A stretch of DNA of 64,000 nucleotides from Capsaspora owczarzaki ATCC 30864. Taxonomy: Eukaryota; Opisthokonta; Filasterea. The stretch spans positions 372,001-436,000 of the forward strand of contig NW_011887295.1 of assembly GCF_000151315.2 (NCBI RefSeq). Reading direction: 5' to 3'. Positions 20,993 to 32,708 of this stretch are shown piece by piece. Below the pieces are notes generated by a model, which was given only the letters and a program-made list of their open reading frames with translations, did no database searches and was not told where the DNA came from. Within the stretch, counting starts at the first letter, position 1; each line of letters opens with the position of its first letter. The translations under genes and the position numbers were made by a program.

Positions 20993-22461
20993 TCACCGCA
21001 CTTCAGCCGACTGGAGCTCACGAGCCAGCGCGAGCATAGAGTCGTAGCTGAGGGGATTGCTTTCGTCCATGGAGATGAGTCGGAGAAGCGGCTGCTCCAC
21101 GCCGTCTTCGAGCAAGTCGAACGACATGATCAGAACACGGTAGGCCCAGCGCGAGATGGTGACGGGACTCGTTCCCGCGCTGAGCATGCGCAGCAACGCG
21201 AAACAACACTGCTCTTTCGAATACACGTCGCGCAGAGGAGCAGCACTGTTGCTCGCATCCGGCAGTCCAATCGTCGTGTTGGATCGTTGTGCGCGCGAGC
21301 TGAACAAGCTGCCGCTGGCGGATCGTTGACTTCGCGTGAAGGTGTGGCGTGACTGCGTGCATCCGCCCGAGGGCGTCCACGGCATTTTGCACAAGCTGCA
21401 CAAGCCCCAGGTAGAGACAGCACTGAGTGTCCAGCCAGGATGGTGCGTGCAGGTCGATCCGTCGTCGAACTTGAATCTTTGGGAGCAGACCTCGCAAGTC
21501 AACTGGTGGAGGAGGTGTGAATTTTCAAGCACAGGGTGGAAGGGAGGTTGATCATGAGCAAACCAAATGTGTCGTGAGTTGCATGGCGCACAGAACAACA
21601 ATGTGAACTGCAGAACAACAACAGCGCGACATCTGATTTCCAACAAACCTGAGATTGCTGTGGCCAGCGAGGACTGTGCAGCGCCGTGGAACCGAGCGGT
21701 AAATCACTCAAAGTTGCCTCGCTTGATCCAGTCGAAGCAATGCGCGGCGATGGCTGGCGGTTAACGGTTGCCGGCTGGTCGGCGTCTCGGCGTTGATCTC
21801 CATCTGGTGCCACGGCATCGTCTTTGACCAGTTCCGCCAGCTGGTCGGACTCGACCACACTCCGTCTTGCGGATGGAGCTGCTGCTGTTGTCTGCAATAC
21901 TGCGCTTGGCTCGCTGCTGCCGTCGTCAGCGCCCGTCGTCGACGGTGACGCACCCGTCGGAGATTGCTGTTGATGATGATGATGGTGGCCTCCCACCACG
22001 CGTAGGTCGTGCAGCCAGGCCTCCGTCTCGTTGAGCGTGTCGCCGTACATCAGGTATGTCCGAGTGGCAGTGGCAATCGCAATGCAGTGCTCGCGGTGCG
22101 TCTCGCAGGACGGCGCCATGTACACTGCTTGGCTGTGCTGAACGTCAATCACGCCCAGCGGCGCAGTGTCCCCAGGCGTCCGAAAGTACGACAGCTTGCC
22201 GTCAAGCACATTGAGTATCATGTAGCGTCGTCGCCATGTTTTGATGTTGCCGCCAATCTTGGTCAGCCAGCCTGTCCTGTGCTCGGCGGATTTGGGATTG
22301 CTGGTCAATCCCAGGCTGTGAGTATTGCTATGAGTACTGCTATGACTCGAGCCACTGCTACTATGGCTGCCGCTACGACTAGTGCTCATGCTGCTGTGCG
22401 GTGAAGATGCGTCTGGTGGCGCGGTTGCTGGCGGGCGTTCGAAGAATTGCAGAAAGTTCAT
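20993..22461 (-). CDS. PH-domain protein with C-terminal CHORD-like Cys/His motif
   Basis: Two exons, 21649-22461 and 20993-21502, joined in phase 0, give 440 residues. The start 'MNFLQFFERPP' follows an untranslated stretch with a tandem duplication. Residues 10-60 are Ser/His-rich. Residues about 62-160 form a PH domain beginning 'GWLTKIGGNIKTWRRRYMIL', the usual first strands, with a C-terminal helix around 'EAWLHDLRVV'; it would bind phosphoinositides or proteins at membranes. A low-complexity linker contains a His/Gln run. The second exon starts 'LTCEVCSQRFKFDDGSTCTH', then 'HPG', spaced Cys residues and 'GGCTQSRH', reminiscent of CHORD-type zinc sites. The remaining C-terminal 90 residues look helical. 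No close named homologue is recognised. Confidence 0.7.
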
Positions 22462-22514
22462 CGTGGGAACTTTTTTGCTCGTCTTGCTCAGATTTGAGTA
22501 TTGAGTGTGATTGG

Positions 22515-22662
22515 TGATGCAGCAACAAAGTGATGATGATGATGACTGAGGTAACAGTAAAGCCAGTGCCAATACTGTACAATGTGTTTTGAATGATGCA
22601 GCAACAAAGTGATGATGATGATGACTGAGGTAACAGTAAAGCCAGTGCCAATACTGTACAAT
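22515..22662. repeat. Tandem duplication, 69-bp unit twice
   Basis: 22515-22583 and 22594-22662 are essentially identical (TGATGCAGCAACAAAGTG to TACTGTACAAT). They lie just upstream of the PH-protein start, so they would duplicate part of its promoter or 5' UTR. Confidence 0.9.
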
Positions 22663-22799
22663 CGAGTCGGTACACTGTGACTCGTCCGAAAAAGTCGGTG
22701 CTAGCTTCAAACACGATTGAAACTAACATGTTGCTTGGAGCAACTCGAGTCGGTACACTGTGACTCGTCCGAAAAAGTCGGTGCTAGCTTCAAACACGA
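22663..22799. repeat. 54-bp duplication of the NR2C2AP-like terminal exon
   Basis: 22746-22799 lies inside the last coding exon of the NR2C2AP-like gene. The same 54 bp recur at 22663-22716, directly past that gene's stop codon and abutting the 69-bp tandem pair. The downstream copy repeats codons for 'FEASTDFFGRVTVYRL' but is not in a usable frame after the stop. Confidence 0.9.
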
Positions 22800-23645
22800 A
22801 TCGCATGCGTTGAACTTCTTGGCTTGATGGGAATGGAAACTCCTGCAACAGAAACAGTCGGCTCCAGCTCACATCCTCTCTCTCTCTCTCCAATTCTGCT
22901 CGCCGGCGTCAGTGGTGTGCAACCAATGAACCTTACTTGCAGCGTGTTGTTGTCTTCGGGATAGATGGTGCACAGCACATCATACTTGCGAGCCGTCGTG
23001 CTCCCGGTCGATGCATCGTTTGCCAACCCTGGCTGCTCTGATGCACTTGCACTACTAGCAAGAGATGATTCGCCACTAGGACTGACGCCAGCGGCGGCTT
23101 CTTGTTGCGCAGGCGAGCGTTCAACTTCAATCCGACACCGATTTCCAACAAATCCACCTTGGAACATGATACGCACGCCAGCAATCGTGACTGGCTGATC
23201 TAGCTCAATCGAGACAGTTTGTGACTTGCCCTGCACCACAAACATTAATCGAGCGTGAGTTCACCATGTCATCAAGTCGATGATCTTTTTTGCATTGACA
23301 TTGCATTGGTTCTTTTGGCCGCGTGTACCTGATCCGAGTTCCAGCAAGTGTCGTCGCGCCCGTCCAGCATAAACTGTTTCCCAAACTGCTTGGCATCTCG
23401 ATTCAGCACCGAGCTGACCCTGCACACTCGCAGCAACAGAAATCAGCGTTGGCGCACGAGTCGCATTGTGCAGCATGCTGTGAGTTATCCAAGTCGTCCC
23501 AGCTCGTCGCCAGCACCATCCACTTGGCAAAATGTGATACATGTAAAAGATGGCATCAATAATGCAGACTGATATCGCTCAAAGTCTGGGAGGCGCCTCA
23601 CCGGACAGACTTTGCATTGAGCTGAATGGCTTTCGGAGAGCTCAT
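22723..23645 (-). CDS. NR2C2AP-like (TRA16) protein, F5/8C galactose-binding-like fold
   Basis: Four exons: 23602-23645, 23329-23419, 22937-23230, 22723-22842; phases close to 182 residues. The order of motifs follows human NR2C2AP. 'VSSVLNRDAKQFGKQFMLDG' is followed by 'RDDTCWNSDQGKSQ', 'VRIMFQGGFVGNRCRIE', 'IYPEDNNTLQEFPFPSS' and finally 'FVFEASTDFFGRVTVYRLE'. An Ala/Ser-rich insert of about 40 residues separates the GGF and YPEDNN regions. The human protein binds the orphan receptor NR2C2; in a microbe without that receptor the original role is probably different and unknown. It is divergent with the lipase gene, sharing a promoter region of 0.5 kb or a little more, depending on the true lipase start. 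Confidence 0.85.
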
Positions 23646-24190
23646 GTGAAACACCAACCACGTTCAAAGATGACTGAGTGTAATGCAGCTTCTATTACAA
23701 TACATTGTCATTGCAGAATGAGTAGCTGTTCAGGATCCATCTGGTCTCCAAGTCGCGTTGCTTGTATGTAAACCGAGCAGTCAGTGGTTGAAGTGACGTT
23801 TTCCTGACCCTACTCGACTCCACTGCACGGGAGAAGTGCCGCTTGTTTTCCTAACATTATCACATTATCACATTATTTTTTGCCTTACGCTGTGCATTTT
23901 CATATCCAGACAATGCTCAGTCAAAGCTCGCCGTGGTAAAAATTTGGCACTGACCTCGTTTCATTGCCCACAGCCATCCATCTCTTTCATCCTTCCCTCC
24001 CCTGACATTACTATAATAAAAGCAAGCGCTCGTTGCTTTTGTCAACCAGAGTTGTTTTTGGCTTGAAGCGAACGGACGAACGCTTCATCGTCTTTGCTTT
24101 CCAATTGGATTGGTTTCCTACATTGAAAATGGTGCCTCTGATCGCCGTGCACTTTGACTTTGCTCACTCTGTGTTGTCAATGCAACACGT

Positions 24191-24235
24191 CGTTTGTTTG
24201 TTTGTTTGTTTGTTTGTTTGTTTGTTTGTTTCTTT
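24191..24235. repeat. (GTTT)n tract before a 3' splice site
   Basis: Roughly ten GTTT units immediately precede a likely acceptor (TTGCAG at 24248-24253) of the lipase gene, forming its pyrimidine-rich tract. Confidence 0.85.
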
Positions 24236-24253
24236 GTTTGTGACTAGTTGCAG

Positions 24254-27200
24254 TCGACGAAGAGAGCCGAGCTCGGTCGCGCCGTCATCGGTGCGCTCAA
24301 GCACTTGACGCACTCTCCAGCCAACGACGACGGTGACGACACTGCTCCCGATGCCAACCCTGGACAGCTACATGCAGACGAGCATAGTTTGCCTGAAACC
24401 GGGTCTACGCACTCGTCCACGGTGCCCGTCGTCACCATTGATCCAGTCCCGTACGAGATTGCAGCAACTGAGGCTGATCCACAGCAGCCGACTCCGAGCG
24501 CCAAGACCAACGCTGCTGCTCTATACACTCAGACTCACGTCAAGAACCAAGAAGGCAATGCTATGATGGAATACTCGTCGTCGTCAGATTCTGCATCGTC
24601 GAACAATGACGAGTCGAACAATACGCCAAGATTGGCTGTTCCGGGCGAAGATACAATCCACGTATCCAACTCGACGGCGGATTTGCTCTCGCTTGCCATT
24701 CAGCGAAATGCCAGCATGCACAGCCTGCCTGCATCCGAGCAGGATTCGCTGGCCTCCATCACGGCAAACTGCATCGAGGAGTGCCAACCGGAGACCAGGC
24801 GGGGCGAGCTGTTGTACACGCCGGCAACGCCAACCTCCGCCATGTCCTTCACCGACTATCGCCACGAGTCTGACGACGACGACGAGGACGAGTACGAAAT
24901 GCCATCTGTTGCAGATGGCGAGGATGCGACAAGCAAGAATCGCCATTTGGGCCAGCGCCTTCACAACATGCTGCATGCAACCCACCAGCACGTGCATCTT
25001 CCTCATCGACATGGCGGCAAAATCATCGACGCGGTAGCAGCAAAAGACGGGGCCCTGACTCCGGAATCTTCTGGCGACTCGGTGACGGATGCAGAGGAGA
25101 GCTCGCGCGCCTGGCATCGTGTGCGCGAGTACCATGGCGACCTGAGCTCGTATCTGCAGCGCATCCACGTTGAGCACAACATTAACGAGCGCACGGCGTG
25201 GGCCGCAACCGAAAGTGTGCACGTCAAGCATCTGCTGGACGAAATGCTGGGCCTCGCCCAGGACAATGCCGCGTACTTTCGCAACAAGGCCACCGTCAAG
25301 CCCACCTTTGGCAGTCGCCCGCGCGCCGAATCGGCCGAGCGGTTTGAAATGCTCTTCTTCCGTGCCCACTCAACCGTGCTGGCCATTCGGCACGACACCT
25401 TTTCGCTGTGCTGGCTCGCGCCACTGTTTGACTTTGATGAGCATGTCAAGTCAAGTGGGTACCGCTCCCTCGTGCGCGTCGTCATGGCTTGCTTGAGCAA
25501 GTTGGCCAAAGAGATGCGTGCGTTTACATTGAGCCGGGACTCGCTCCTCTTTCGCGCCGACGCCAGCTTTGTCGTCATGGAAGACTACATCAAAACGCTC
25601 GAACTGCTGAGTGCCATGCTGAACATTGCTCTGCGCATGGCCTCGCTGGGGCACAGCAACAGTGTTTTCCCTGGCGACGCGTCTCTCGGGCCTCTGCCGG
25701 CGTCGACCCTTGCCGCAGCCGACTCTCTTCTCGCCGAAGTCGAGGGCATTCAATGTGCTCGTTTCTATGGCCGGAAGTTTGGGTTTCAGGTAAGCGGCGT
25801 TGGTTTGTTTGTTTTTTTTTGGAAAAAATCTCATGGCACAGCTTGGTGGCTGTTTGATTCGTTCGATGGCGGGGAAAGAGGGGGGGGCTTTAGCTTTGCT
25901 CTGGTGCTCACAACACGAACATAAATCCTTGATGAAAACAGTATTCAAAGCCGATGCGAACCACCCTCAAGGTGATTCTGATTGCCATGGCGTCGTACAG
26001 CTATGGGTTTAACAATAACAAGAGCGACCTGGCGCAAAAGGTGTTTGCGCTTGCGTCCAGCCCCTTGTACGTGTTTGGCTCGGAGGATCGCGCTCGCAGT
26101 CTCAGCAAGCAACTCTTGCGTGGCGATCTTGCCTTTTCCAAGGCGTTCTGGAACTTGACGGAGAATACGATGGCCAAGGTATGCATGCACCTTTTTTTCC
26201 GTTTTTGATTTTTGAGCAGGATCCACGGAGGAGCTAGCTTCCGTGACGTGCATTTTTCTCACCAACTTCTTGATACAACCCTCTTGCAGCACGTCTCCAA
26301 AGTCGTCTCTGCGAACGTTTCTGTCAACTTTGTCATGAAGATTCCCGTCGTTGCGTTGACGTGCCCTGCCGACGATCCAAGTCGCTATCCGGCGGGCGGG
26401 AATGTGCATCTCAGTGTTGAAACGCTTACCAATGATGGCTTGTTCGACGTTGTCCATGCCCGTCTCATTTCGCACGAGTGGTACGCTGGTCAAATGTACG
26501 AGTGCGCCCACGTTGAGAGAGGTGGCGAATCCGAGTCGCGCCTCTTCACCAAGGCAAAGCCAATGTCGAATGCCTTGATTGTCCACTTCCACGGAGGCGG
26601 CTTTATCTCTCAGAGCTCCAAGTCTCACGAAATTTACCTGCGTGAATGGACACGCGAGCTCGACTGCCCGATTGTGTCTGTGGACTACACGCTTGCCCCA
26701 GACGCCCCGTACCCGCAGGCTCTGTTTGAGTGTCTGTTCACGTACGTGTGGGCGCTCAAGAATGCGGCGCGGCTTGGTACGACGGCCGAAACGGTCATTC
26801 TTGCGGGAGATTCTGCAGGCGCCAACCTTTGCTTGACGGTTGCCCTCAAATGCGTCGAGCTGGGCATTCGACGCCCTGCGGCGGTCTTGGCGTGCTATCC
26901 GCCGTGCTTGATCCAGTATTGGCCTGCCGCTTCGCGCATGCTGAGTGTGATGGACGCGCTGCTGCCGACCGCCGTGCTGAAAAACTGCCTCGCTGCGTAT
27001 GTGACCGGCACAGACAAGCTTCCAACCACCGTCACCAAGGCTGAGCGCTCCGGACCTCGTCGAACCTCATCCAAAGCCGACGCTGTCATTTCCACGGACG
27101 CCGGCGAAGGCGAGACAGTCACCGTTTCCGCGAAAACGGCGGCAACGGCAATGCAGGCCGCAGCCGAGTCTGGAGGCGCAAACGCACCATCCAGCGCCGG

Positions 27201-27639
27201 GCCTCCCGCGGCTGGCTGGCGCATGGATCCTTTCATTTCGCCGTTGGTTGCGTCGGAGGAGGCGCTTCGACGTCTGCCGCCAATCCAGATTGTTGCTGCT
27301 GGGCTCGATCCGCTGCTGGACGACTCCATCCAATTTGCCCGTCGTCTTCGCAGCGTCGGCCACCCGGTCAAGCTGCACGTGTTTGACACGCTTCCCCACG
27401 GCTTCCTGAGCTTTTCAAAGATTGTCGACGAGGCCGATGCGGCCTGCCGCTTTTGCACAAGGTTCATGGCTGGCGTATTTACCGCTGGCCGCTCGCGTGT
27501 TGGCACAAATTTTGCAGCCGCCATGTCATCCGCCGCTTCGAAAGGTGCTCACGGTGGTGCCGGCATGGCTGCCGCTCTCCAGCGCCGGTCAGCGACCGAG
27601 AGCGTCGTCCAGCATAACGAGTTGGCGCCCCAACCGTGA
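24254..27639 (+). CDS. Hormone-sensitive lipase (LIPE) homologue; first coding exon uncertain
   Basis: Exons 24254-25789, 25942-26178 and 26290-27639 join in phase 0 to about 1040 residues. No ATG opens the first one; it follows a good acceptor. An upstream exon such as 24129-24188 ('MVPLIAVHFDFAHSVLSMQH') fits the phase, but its donor GTCGTT is weak. The first 270 residues are acidic and low-complexity. Then comes the HSL N-terminal domain ('FDFDEHVKSSGYRSLVRV', 'ARFYGRKFGFQ', 'FSKAFWNLTE'). The alpha/beta-hydrolase core has the oxyanion motif 'HFHGGGF', nucleophile 'GDSAGANLC', Asp in 'GLDPLLDDS' and His in 'LPHGFLSF'. HSL hydrolyses diacylglycerol and sterol esters at lipid droplets. The regulatory insert between Ser and Asp is short and lacks obvious animal-type phosphorylation sites. 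Confidence 0.88.
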
Positions 27640-28205
27640 TGATGGAGGAGGGGTGGTGTTTCGGTGCCGTGTTGATAGCTATGCTGTGAGTGTGTGGGTG
27701 TGTGTTTTTTGATTTCTTGGTAAACCTGATTTGTTTTTCTGAGTTGAACGTTTGAGATAATTGTTTCAAAGTCCCGTAATGCTCCTGGCACCCGTGTTTG
27801 CCGCGTCACAATCTGTGTGGCTGGTCCTTGTCCTGCTTGTCTGTTGTGTAGATCTACCATAGGTGTGTTTTGCTGTGCGAACACGTGAACGAGGAAATCG
27901 GAACAGGCCAGCATGAAAAGAGTTTTTTGCGCGCGGCTGTTCACAGATTTTTTCCAAAATTGCCAGGAGAATGATAGCTCCGACTCGCCTCGCAGAATGG
28001 GGGTGCTTTGCTTCGAGAAGGCGACCGAGCGAGAATCTGGCACCATCAGCACCAAAAACCCAAAAATCACGGAGGATTTCTTGTTTTTTTTTTCTTTTTT
28101 TTTTTTCGCGCTTTTGGCCATTCAAAAAGCGCGGTGAAAATGCTCTTTTTTTCCTCAGTCTTCTTTCATTCAGTTTTTGAATCCAAGTTTTCACATTTTC
28201 ACACA
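27640..28205. other. Intergenic spacer, lipase to thioredoxin
   Basis: 566 bp with no supportable gene. It ends in T-rich tracts (28080-28180) just before the thioredoxin ATG, typical of the promoter/5' UTR regions in this window. Confidence 0.6.
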
Positions 28206-28552
28206 ATGTCCACCATCCACGTCACTTCCAAGGCCGAGTTCGACACTCACATCAACGGCGACAAGCTCGTACGTGCAGACACCTCACCTCGCCTTCTTTG
28301 CCTGTATCTGTATTGGTTTATCTTGTTTTCCGCGCTTTTTTTTTTTTTTTTACTTCGGCTTTGATGTTCCGTTCTCGTGCTTCGGAAGCCACAGCAACGC
28401 ACAGCCATGCGCGTGTGAGGAACGCGGCAGAACAGCTCAGTTTCAATGCAGAGATGAGGTTTGGAAAGCGCGCGCCCAACCAAGAAAAGGGAGAAGAAAG
28501 AAAGAAGAAAGAAGACGTGTTCACAAAAAGACAGAGATCGCCGTCCTTTGAG

Positions 28553-28587
<35 letters not shown>

Positions 28588-29162
28588 ACTCGAAGGTCAC
28601 TCTGTTGCGGACTGTGTTGCAAAAACGCTCAACGGTCGCTCCTTCTGTTCAACTGGGGAAGGGCTGCTTCACTCTCCCAATCACACACACACTCTCACTC
28701 ACTCTCGCTCACTCTCGCTCTCTTGTCTCTTGTCTCTTGTCTCTTGTCTCTTGTTCAGGTCATTGTCGACTTTTACGCCACCTGGTGCGGCCCATGCAAG
28801 ATGATTGCCCCTCAAATCGAGAAGCTCGCCGCCGAGAACACTGGCATCACCTTCCTCAAGGTCGACGTCGACGAGCTTGAGGTAACAACCCATCGTGCAG
28901 ATCAACAGCAATACGCTCAATGCATCTAGAATATGCTCAATGCTTCGTGAACTGGGTGACAATGAAGTACAGTTGTTTTGTTTCTTAATTTTTTGTTTCT
29001 CACCAACAAAACCACCACATTTTGCAACAACAATGACAGGACGTCGCTGCTTCCTGCAGCATTAGCGCTATGCCCACCTTCCAGGCCTTCCGAAAGGGCT
29101 CCAAGGTCGGCGAGGTCATTGGCGCCAACGTTAAGGCTGTTATCGAGCTTCTTTCCAAGTAA
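28206..29162 (+). CDS. Thioredoxin (cytosolic type)
   Basis: Exons 28206-28268, 28759-28881 and 29040-29162, all phase 0, give 102 residues, the normal length. The redox motif is in '[19 protein letters not shown]', followed by '[20 protein letters not shown]', the conserved cis-Pro '[10 protein letters not shown]' and the terminal helix. There is no targeting peptide. The 490-bp first intron holds a (CT)n tract at about 28555-28581 and five TGTCTCT-like repeats near its acceptor. Confidence 0.96.
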
Positions 29163-29460
29163 AGCAAAAACACTTTTTTGCCTTTATCAGTTTGTGTTTT
29201 TTTTTTGCACTGGTGTTGTTTTCGCGATGACTGTCATCCATGCAGCCTTGTAAAGCATTACAAAGTGCAATCAGATCTTGCGAGTTGTTGTAGCTGGTCT
29301 TGTCTGTTTGAATTTCAAACGAACGGCGACAGATTCGTCTTTGGGTTGTTTAAATATCGCTGGGTTGGAGGAGCGGGGTTGGTCCTTTTTTTTCTGCGTA
29401 AGTTGCCATGAGAGTGTTTGGGAGTCAGGCAACTTGACTAGAGCCGAGACTCGACTGAAG

Positions 29461-30481
29461 CTACTTGACAGGCGCAGGGACGCGAGTGCTGTGTGCGCTA
29501 CGAAAAGTCACAGTCAGCCCATCTCCCAGCTGGTCGGCGGTAAACCTGCAGGTTTGCTCCAAAAACTGCCGACAGTTGTCGTCGGTCAACTCGAGCCAAT
29601 GCGCGAGAACGGAGAGAGGCAGGGAAGGGAATGAGGCGGTCAAAATCGAGATTGCCGTTTGGCGAACGTTCGATTTGAACGTCTAGTCCACACACACACA
29701 CACACACACACCGCGCGCCGTTCGCACAATGAGATAAGGACGTTGCCAACAGAGAGGCCGATTGGTGGTTAGTACATGCCCCACAGCGCTTACACAAATT
29801 GAAAATCAGCAAAACTCGAATCCGACTCACCTCAAGGACGAGCGCGTGCCACGGAGACGCAGACCGGCAGAGCTTGAAGAAAGCCCGGAACCGCCGCAAC
29901 GACACTGCACCATGCACGGCCAGAACAAACTGCAGTGGAGGCGACTCGATGTCCGCACGAGAGAGCTGCTGGAGCAGCGAATTGAACTCGCCAGAGTTTG
30001 CGTCTTGACACAGCAGCCGCAGCGCGAGGCATCCGATAAAATCGCGCCTTCTCCGAGCACGAGCAGGATCCAATCCGATGGCTACAGCGGGGTAGATCTC
30101 GCGGACGAGCACGACCAGTGTCTTGTGCAGCTCGTCGTTGCGTTGCGCAGCCATGCATGCCTGAGCCGCCGCCTCGTAGACGTCCACGCTGAACTCGTCG
30201 AGCTGAGCGAGTGCATAGACGCCCTCACGCAGCTTGCGGCATGCGGCAACGATCGGCTCGAGCTTGTCTGTGCGAGCCTCCTGAGCCTGCATCCACTGAC
30301 CCGACTCGACAGCGGCAATGTGGGGCTGGAGTTGCTCCAGCACATCCCGAAACAGTCGCTCTTGTGCAGCTCGATCCTTGAGTGAGACGCCCGTCGACGG
30401 AGCGCCGTGGTCTTGCTTGCTGATCAGCGCGTACTCGGCGCCGAGTCGCTTTGTCGCGGGCGCTGGTTTGAGTCTGCTCAT
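29461..30481 (-). CDS. SAC3/GANP-family PCI protein, SAC3D1-like
   Basis: Two exons, 29831-30481 and 29461-29682, phase 0, give 290 residues. The N-terminus 'TKRLGAEYALISKQD' is followed by helices containing 'EQLQPHIAAVESGQW'. The SAC3-type core has 'CLALRLLCQDANSGEFNSLL', then 'LQFVLAVHGAVSLRRFRAFF' and 'KLCRSASPWHALVL', the PCI helices around the usual 'ALxxGNYxRFFxL' pattern. The second exon ends in a winged-helix-like 'FPSLPLSVLAHWLELTD'. SAC3/GANP proteins scaffold mRNA export (TREX-2) or, in short forms such as SAC3D1, act at centrosomes. This short form lacks GANP extensions. It converges with thioredoxin (stops 298 bp apart). Confidence 0.72.
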
Positions 30482-30687
30482 CCTCACGGTACACTGTTGG
30501 TATGGTTGTAAAAAGAAAAAACAAAGACTGAGCTTGTTGAATTTGAGATGATGTGTGGAAGTAATTTGGGAGGTGGGAGGTGGGGGGTGGAGACGTTCAA
30601 ATTCACGCAGAACTTCATGAACTCGAAACCAATATTGGAACGTGTATTGCAGGGCGAGACAGCGGTCGAGACATTGGAAACAAACAC

Positions 30688-32536
30688 TCATGCCATTTTG
30701 AGAGTGCACACCTTGTCCTTCATGCGCTGGCAAAGCTCGTAGGCGCTCTTGAGATGCGCCAGAGATTGTGCAAGCGAAGGAATCGGGCACTCGACCTCGT
30801 CGTGATCGACAATCTCAAATCGCGTGCCATATGGTGTTTCACTGAGCAAGGTTGGTGTGCAGGCAAGTAGGAAACGATCAACGTCAGTGCACCGAGTCGC
30901 GTTCAGTTTCAAACGACAGCAAAGAGAGAGAGAGAAAGAACCCCTTTCGGAACGTACTGCACATAGCCAATCAGCATGTCGGCCTTCTTGCGAGCAACGG
31001 AGGAAGGCTTTCGAGCAGGTTGGTTGGTGCCGAGCAGAGTGCACGCATACACCGAGACATTCAAGGCAGCGTAGTTGATGGAAAAGTCCACAAACAAATC
31101 TGCCGGGAGTCGAGGGTTGAACGCGTTCTGGGAGGTTGTGATCAGACAAACCAAGAGCATGGAGGAATCGAGGTGAGCGACAACAATGCAGAAACGCGTT
31201 GGTGGAGAAAAAGAAGCCAATGGCATCAAGACGCCTGTTGGTTCCGTTACCAGCTGTAGATCATCGATATTGTAGGGGAAAAGATTGGATTGGAACAACA
31301 GCTGATCCTGGGCTTTCCGCAAGAAGGCCATAACGCGATCCATGACCTGCGGTTTGTGGAAAATATCAAGTCAACGAAGGAAACGCGTCAAAAAGCAAAT
31401 AGGCAAAAAAAAAAAACACACAAATACGCACCGATTGAACTTGTTCCCGGGTGTGAAAGAGACCATGTTGCAGACTAGAATCATCCAACTCTGACAGTGC
31501 CAACTGAACATAGTTGGTGGCGTTTTGGATCTGAAAATCGCACAAACACGAAACGTCAGAGACGGGCCAAAAACCCTGAAGTCGACAGCTAATAGGACTG
31601 ACACCAAGGACCACACTCACCTGAGATAATATCCAGGGCTCCTTTGATGTGATGGAGGTCGATATTGGCAGAGACTTGTTCCACTTGGAGAACCTGACGG
31701 TGACATCCTGTGTGGAGAAACGCGAGTGTAAGTCCCTTGGTAAGGGTACAGATGGCGGGCTTGAAATCAAGTGAAATCGCCTTACCGCTTTGATGATGCG
31801 CGATCCCTCGAGCATGGCAAATCCTTTGACAGAATCACTGCAGAGCGAAAAGTGAAACGAAATGACAAAAAAAATGAGCAAAAACCCCCAATGACAGGTC
31901 CTCAATGCCAAGCGCTCACACAAGCTCAAATCGTTTTATCTGTCTCTTCATCATGATGTCGACTCACGATGTGTTGGTGATGGGAGCAGTGAAGACGCTT
32001 GCCTGAGCCACGGCAGACGAGACGCCGGACGGTCCAGCGAGCGTTTGCGCGCAGTCCTGCTCAACGAGCCGCACAGAGCAGCAGCAACACACGCACAAGC
32101 ACACACACAAACACGATTGTCAATGTCAGAGAGTGACGAGCGATGACTGAGGCTCAGTTAACAACCGACCTTGAGCATGAGCCCGAGCTGCATAAAGACG
32201 GCAGGCACCTCCATGCGAAGCAGCCACTCGAGCTCCTTGTGCTGAGTCAATACCAAGCGAGTGAACAGCACAGCCAGATGCAACCCCATCGACAGACAGA
32301 CAGACAGACAGACAGTGAGCGAAACGAGCCGTCATCCCTCAATCTCAATCTCGCTCTCCCCCCGCCCCAATAGTCAAACGCGGTCACCAACACGACGTAA
32401 GCTCAAGTTGCGAGGTTTGGTTTATGCTTTGCTGTTGTACCAGGTTGGACTTTTCTTGAGCGATGAGCTCGGTGGCGGACAAGTCCTCGCCCCAGTCCGG
32501 AGCGAGAATCGACGTGACGCTCGGCGTTGCTGACAT
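30688..32536 (-). CDS. ROGDI: ROGDI homologue (RAVE/V-ATPase-associated leucine-zipper protein)
   Basis: Nine short exons: 32441-32536, 32170-32241, 31968-32056, 31786-31837, 31621-31707, 31432-31530, 31251-31346, 30958-31127, 30688-30841. Every phase closes, giving 304 residues. Family landmarks: 'KELEWLLRMEVPAVFMQL', 'DSVKGFAMLEG', 'IQNATNYVQLALSEL', 'VMDRVMAFLRKAQDQL', 'LPADLFVDFSINYAALNVSV' and 'HDEVECPIPSLAQSL', ending 'LCQRMKDKVCTLKMA'. These run parallel to human ROGDI along its whole length. ROGDI takes part in V-ATPase assembly control as a Rav2 relative. It begins 173 bp beyond the stop of LRR copy 2, on the same strand. Confidence 0.88.
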
Positions 32537-32708
32537 TTTGCAATTGGAAACAACCGAAAGAAGAGTGGAAAAGATGCGATGGACAGAGTACGCATTCGTG
32601 TCCACGAATTCGAACAAAGTGAAGAGCGAAAGGTAGAGAAATTTATCTTTTTGGAATGTACAGTAGGACCGAGCAAAATCAAAGGCGGGTGCTTTGCAAG
32701 GATTGCTC

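Noticed and set aside
24248-24253. Start of the lipase at TTG 24248
   Set aside because: TTG is followed by CAG and fits a splice acceptor after a pyrimidine tract; no ATG is present, so it is more likely an internal exon boundary.
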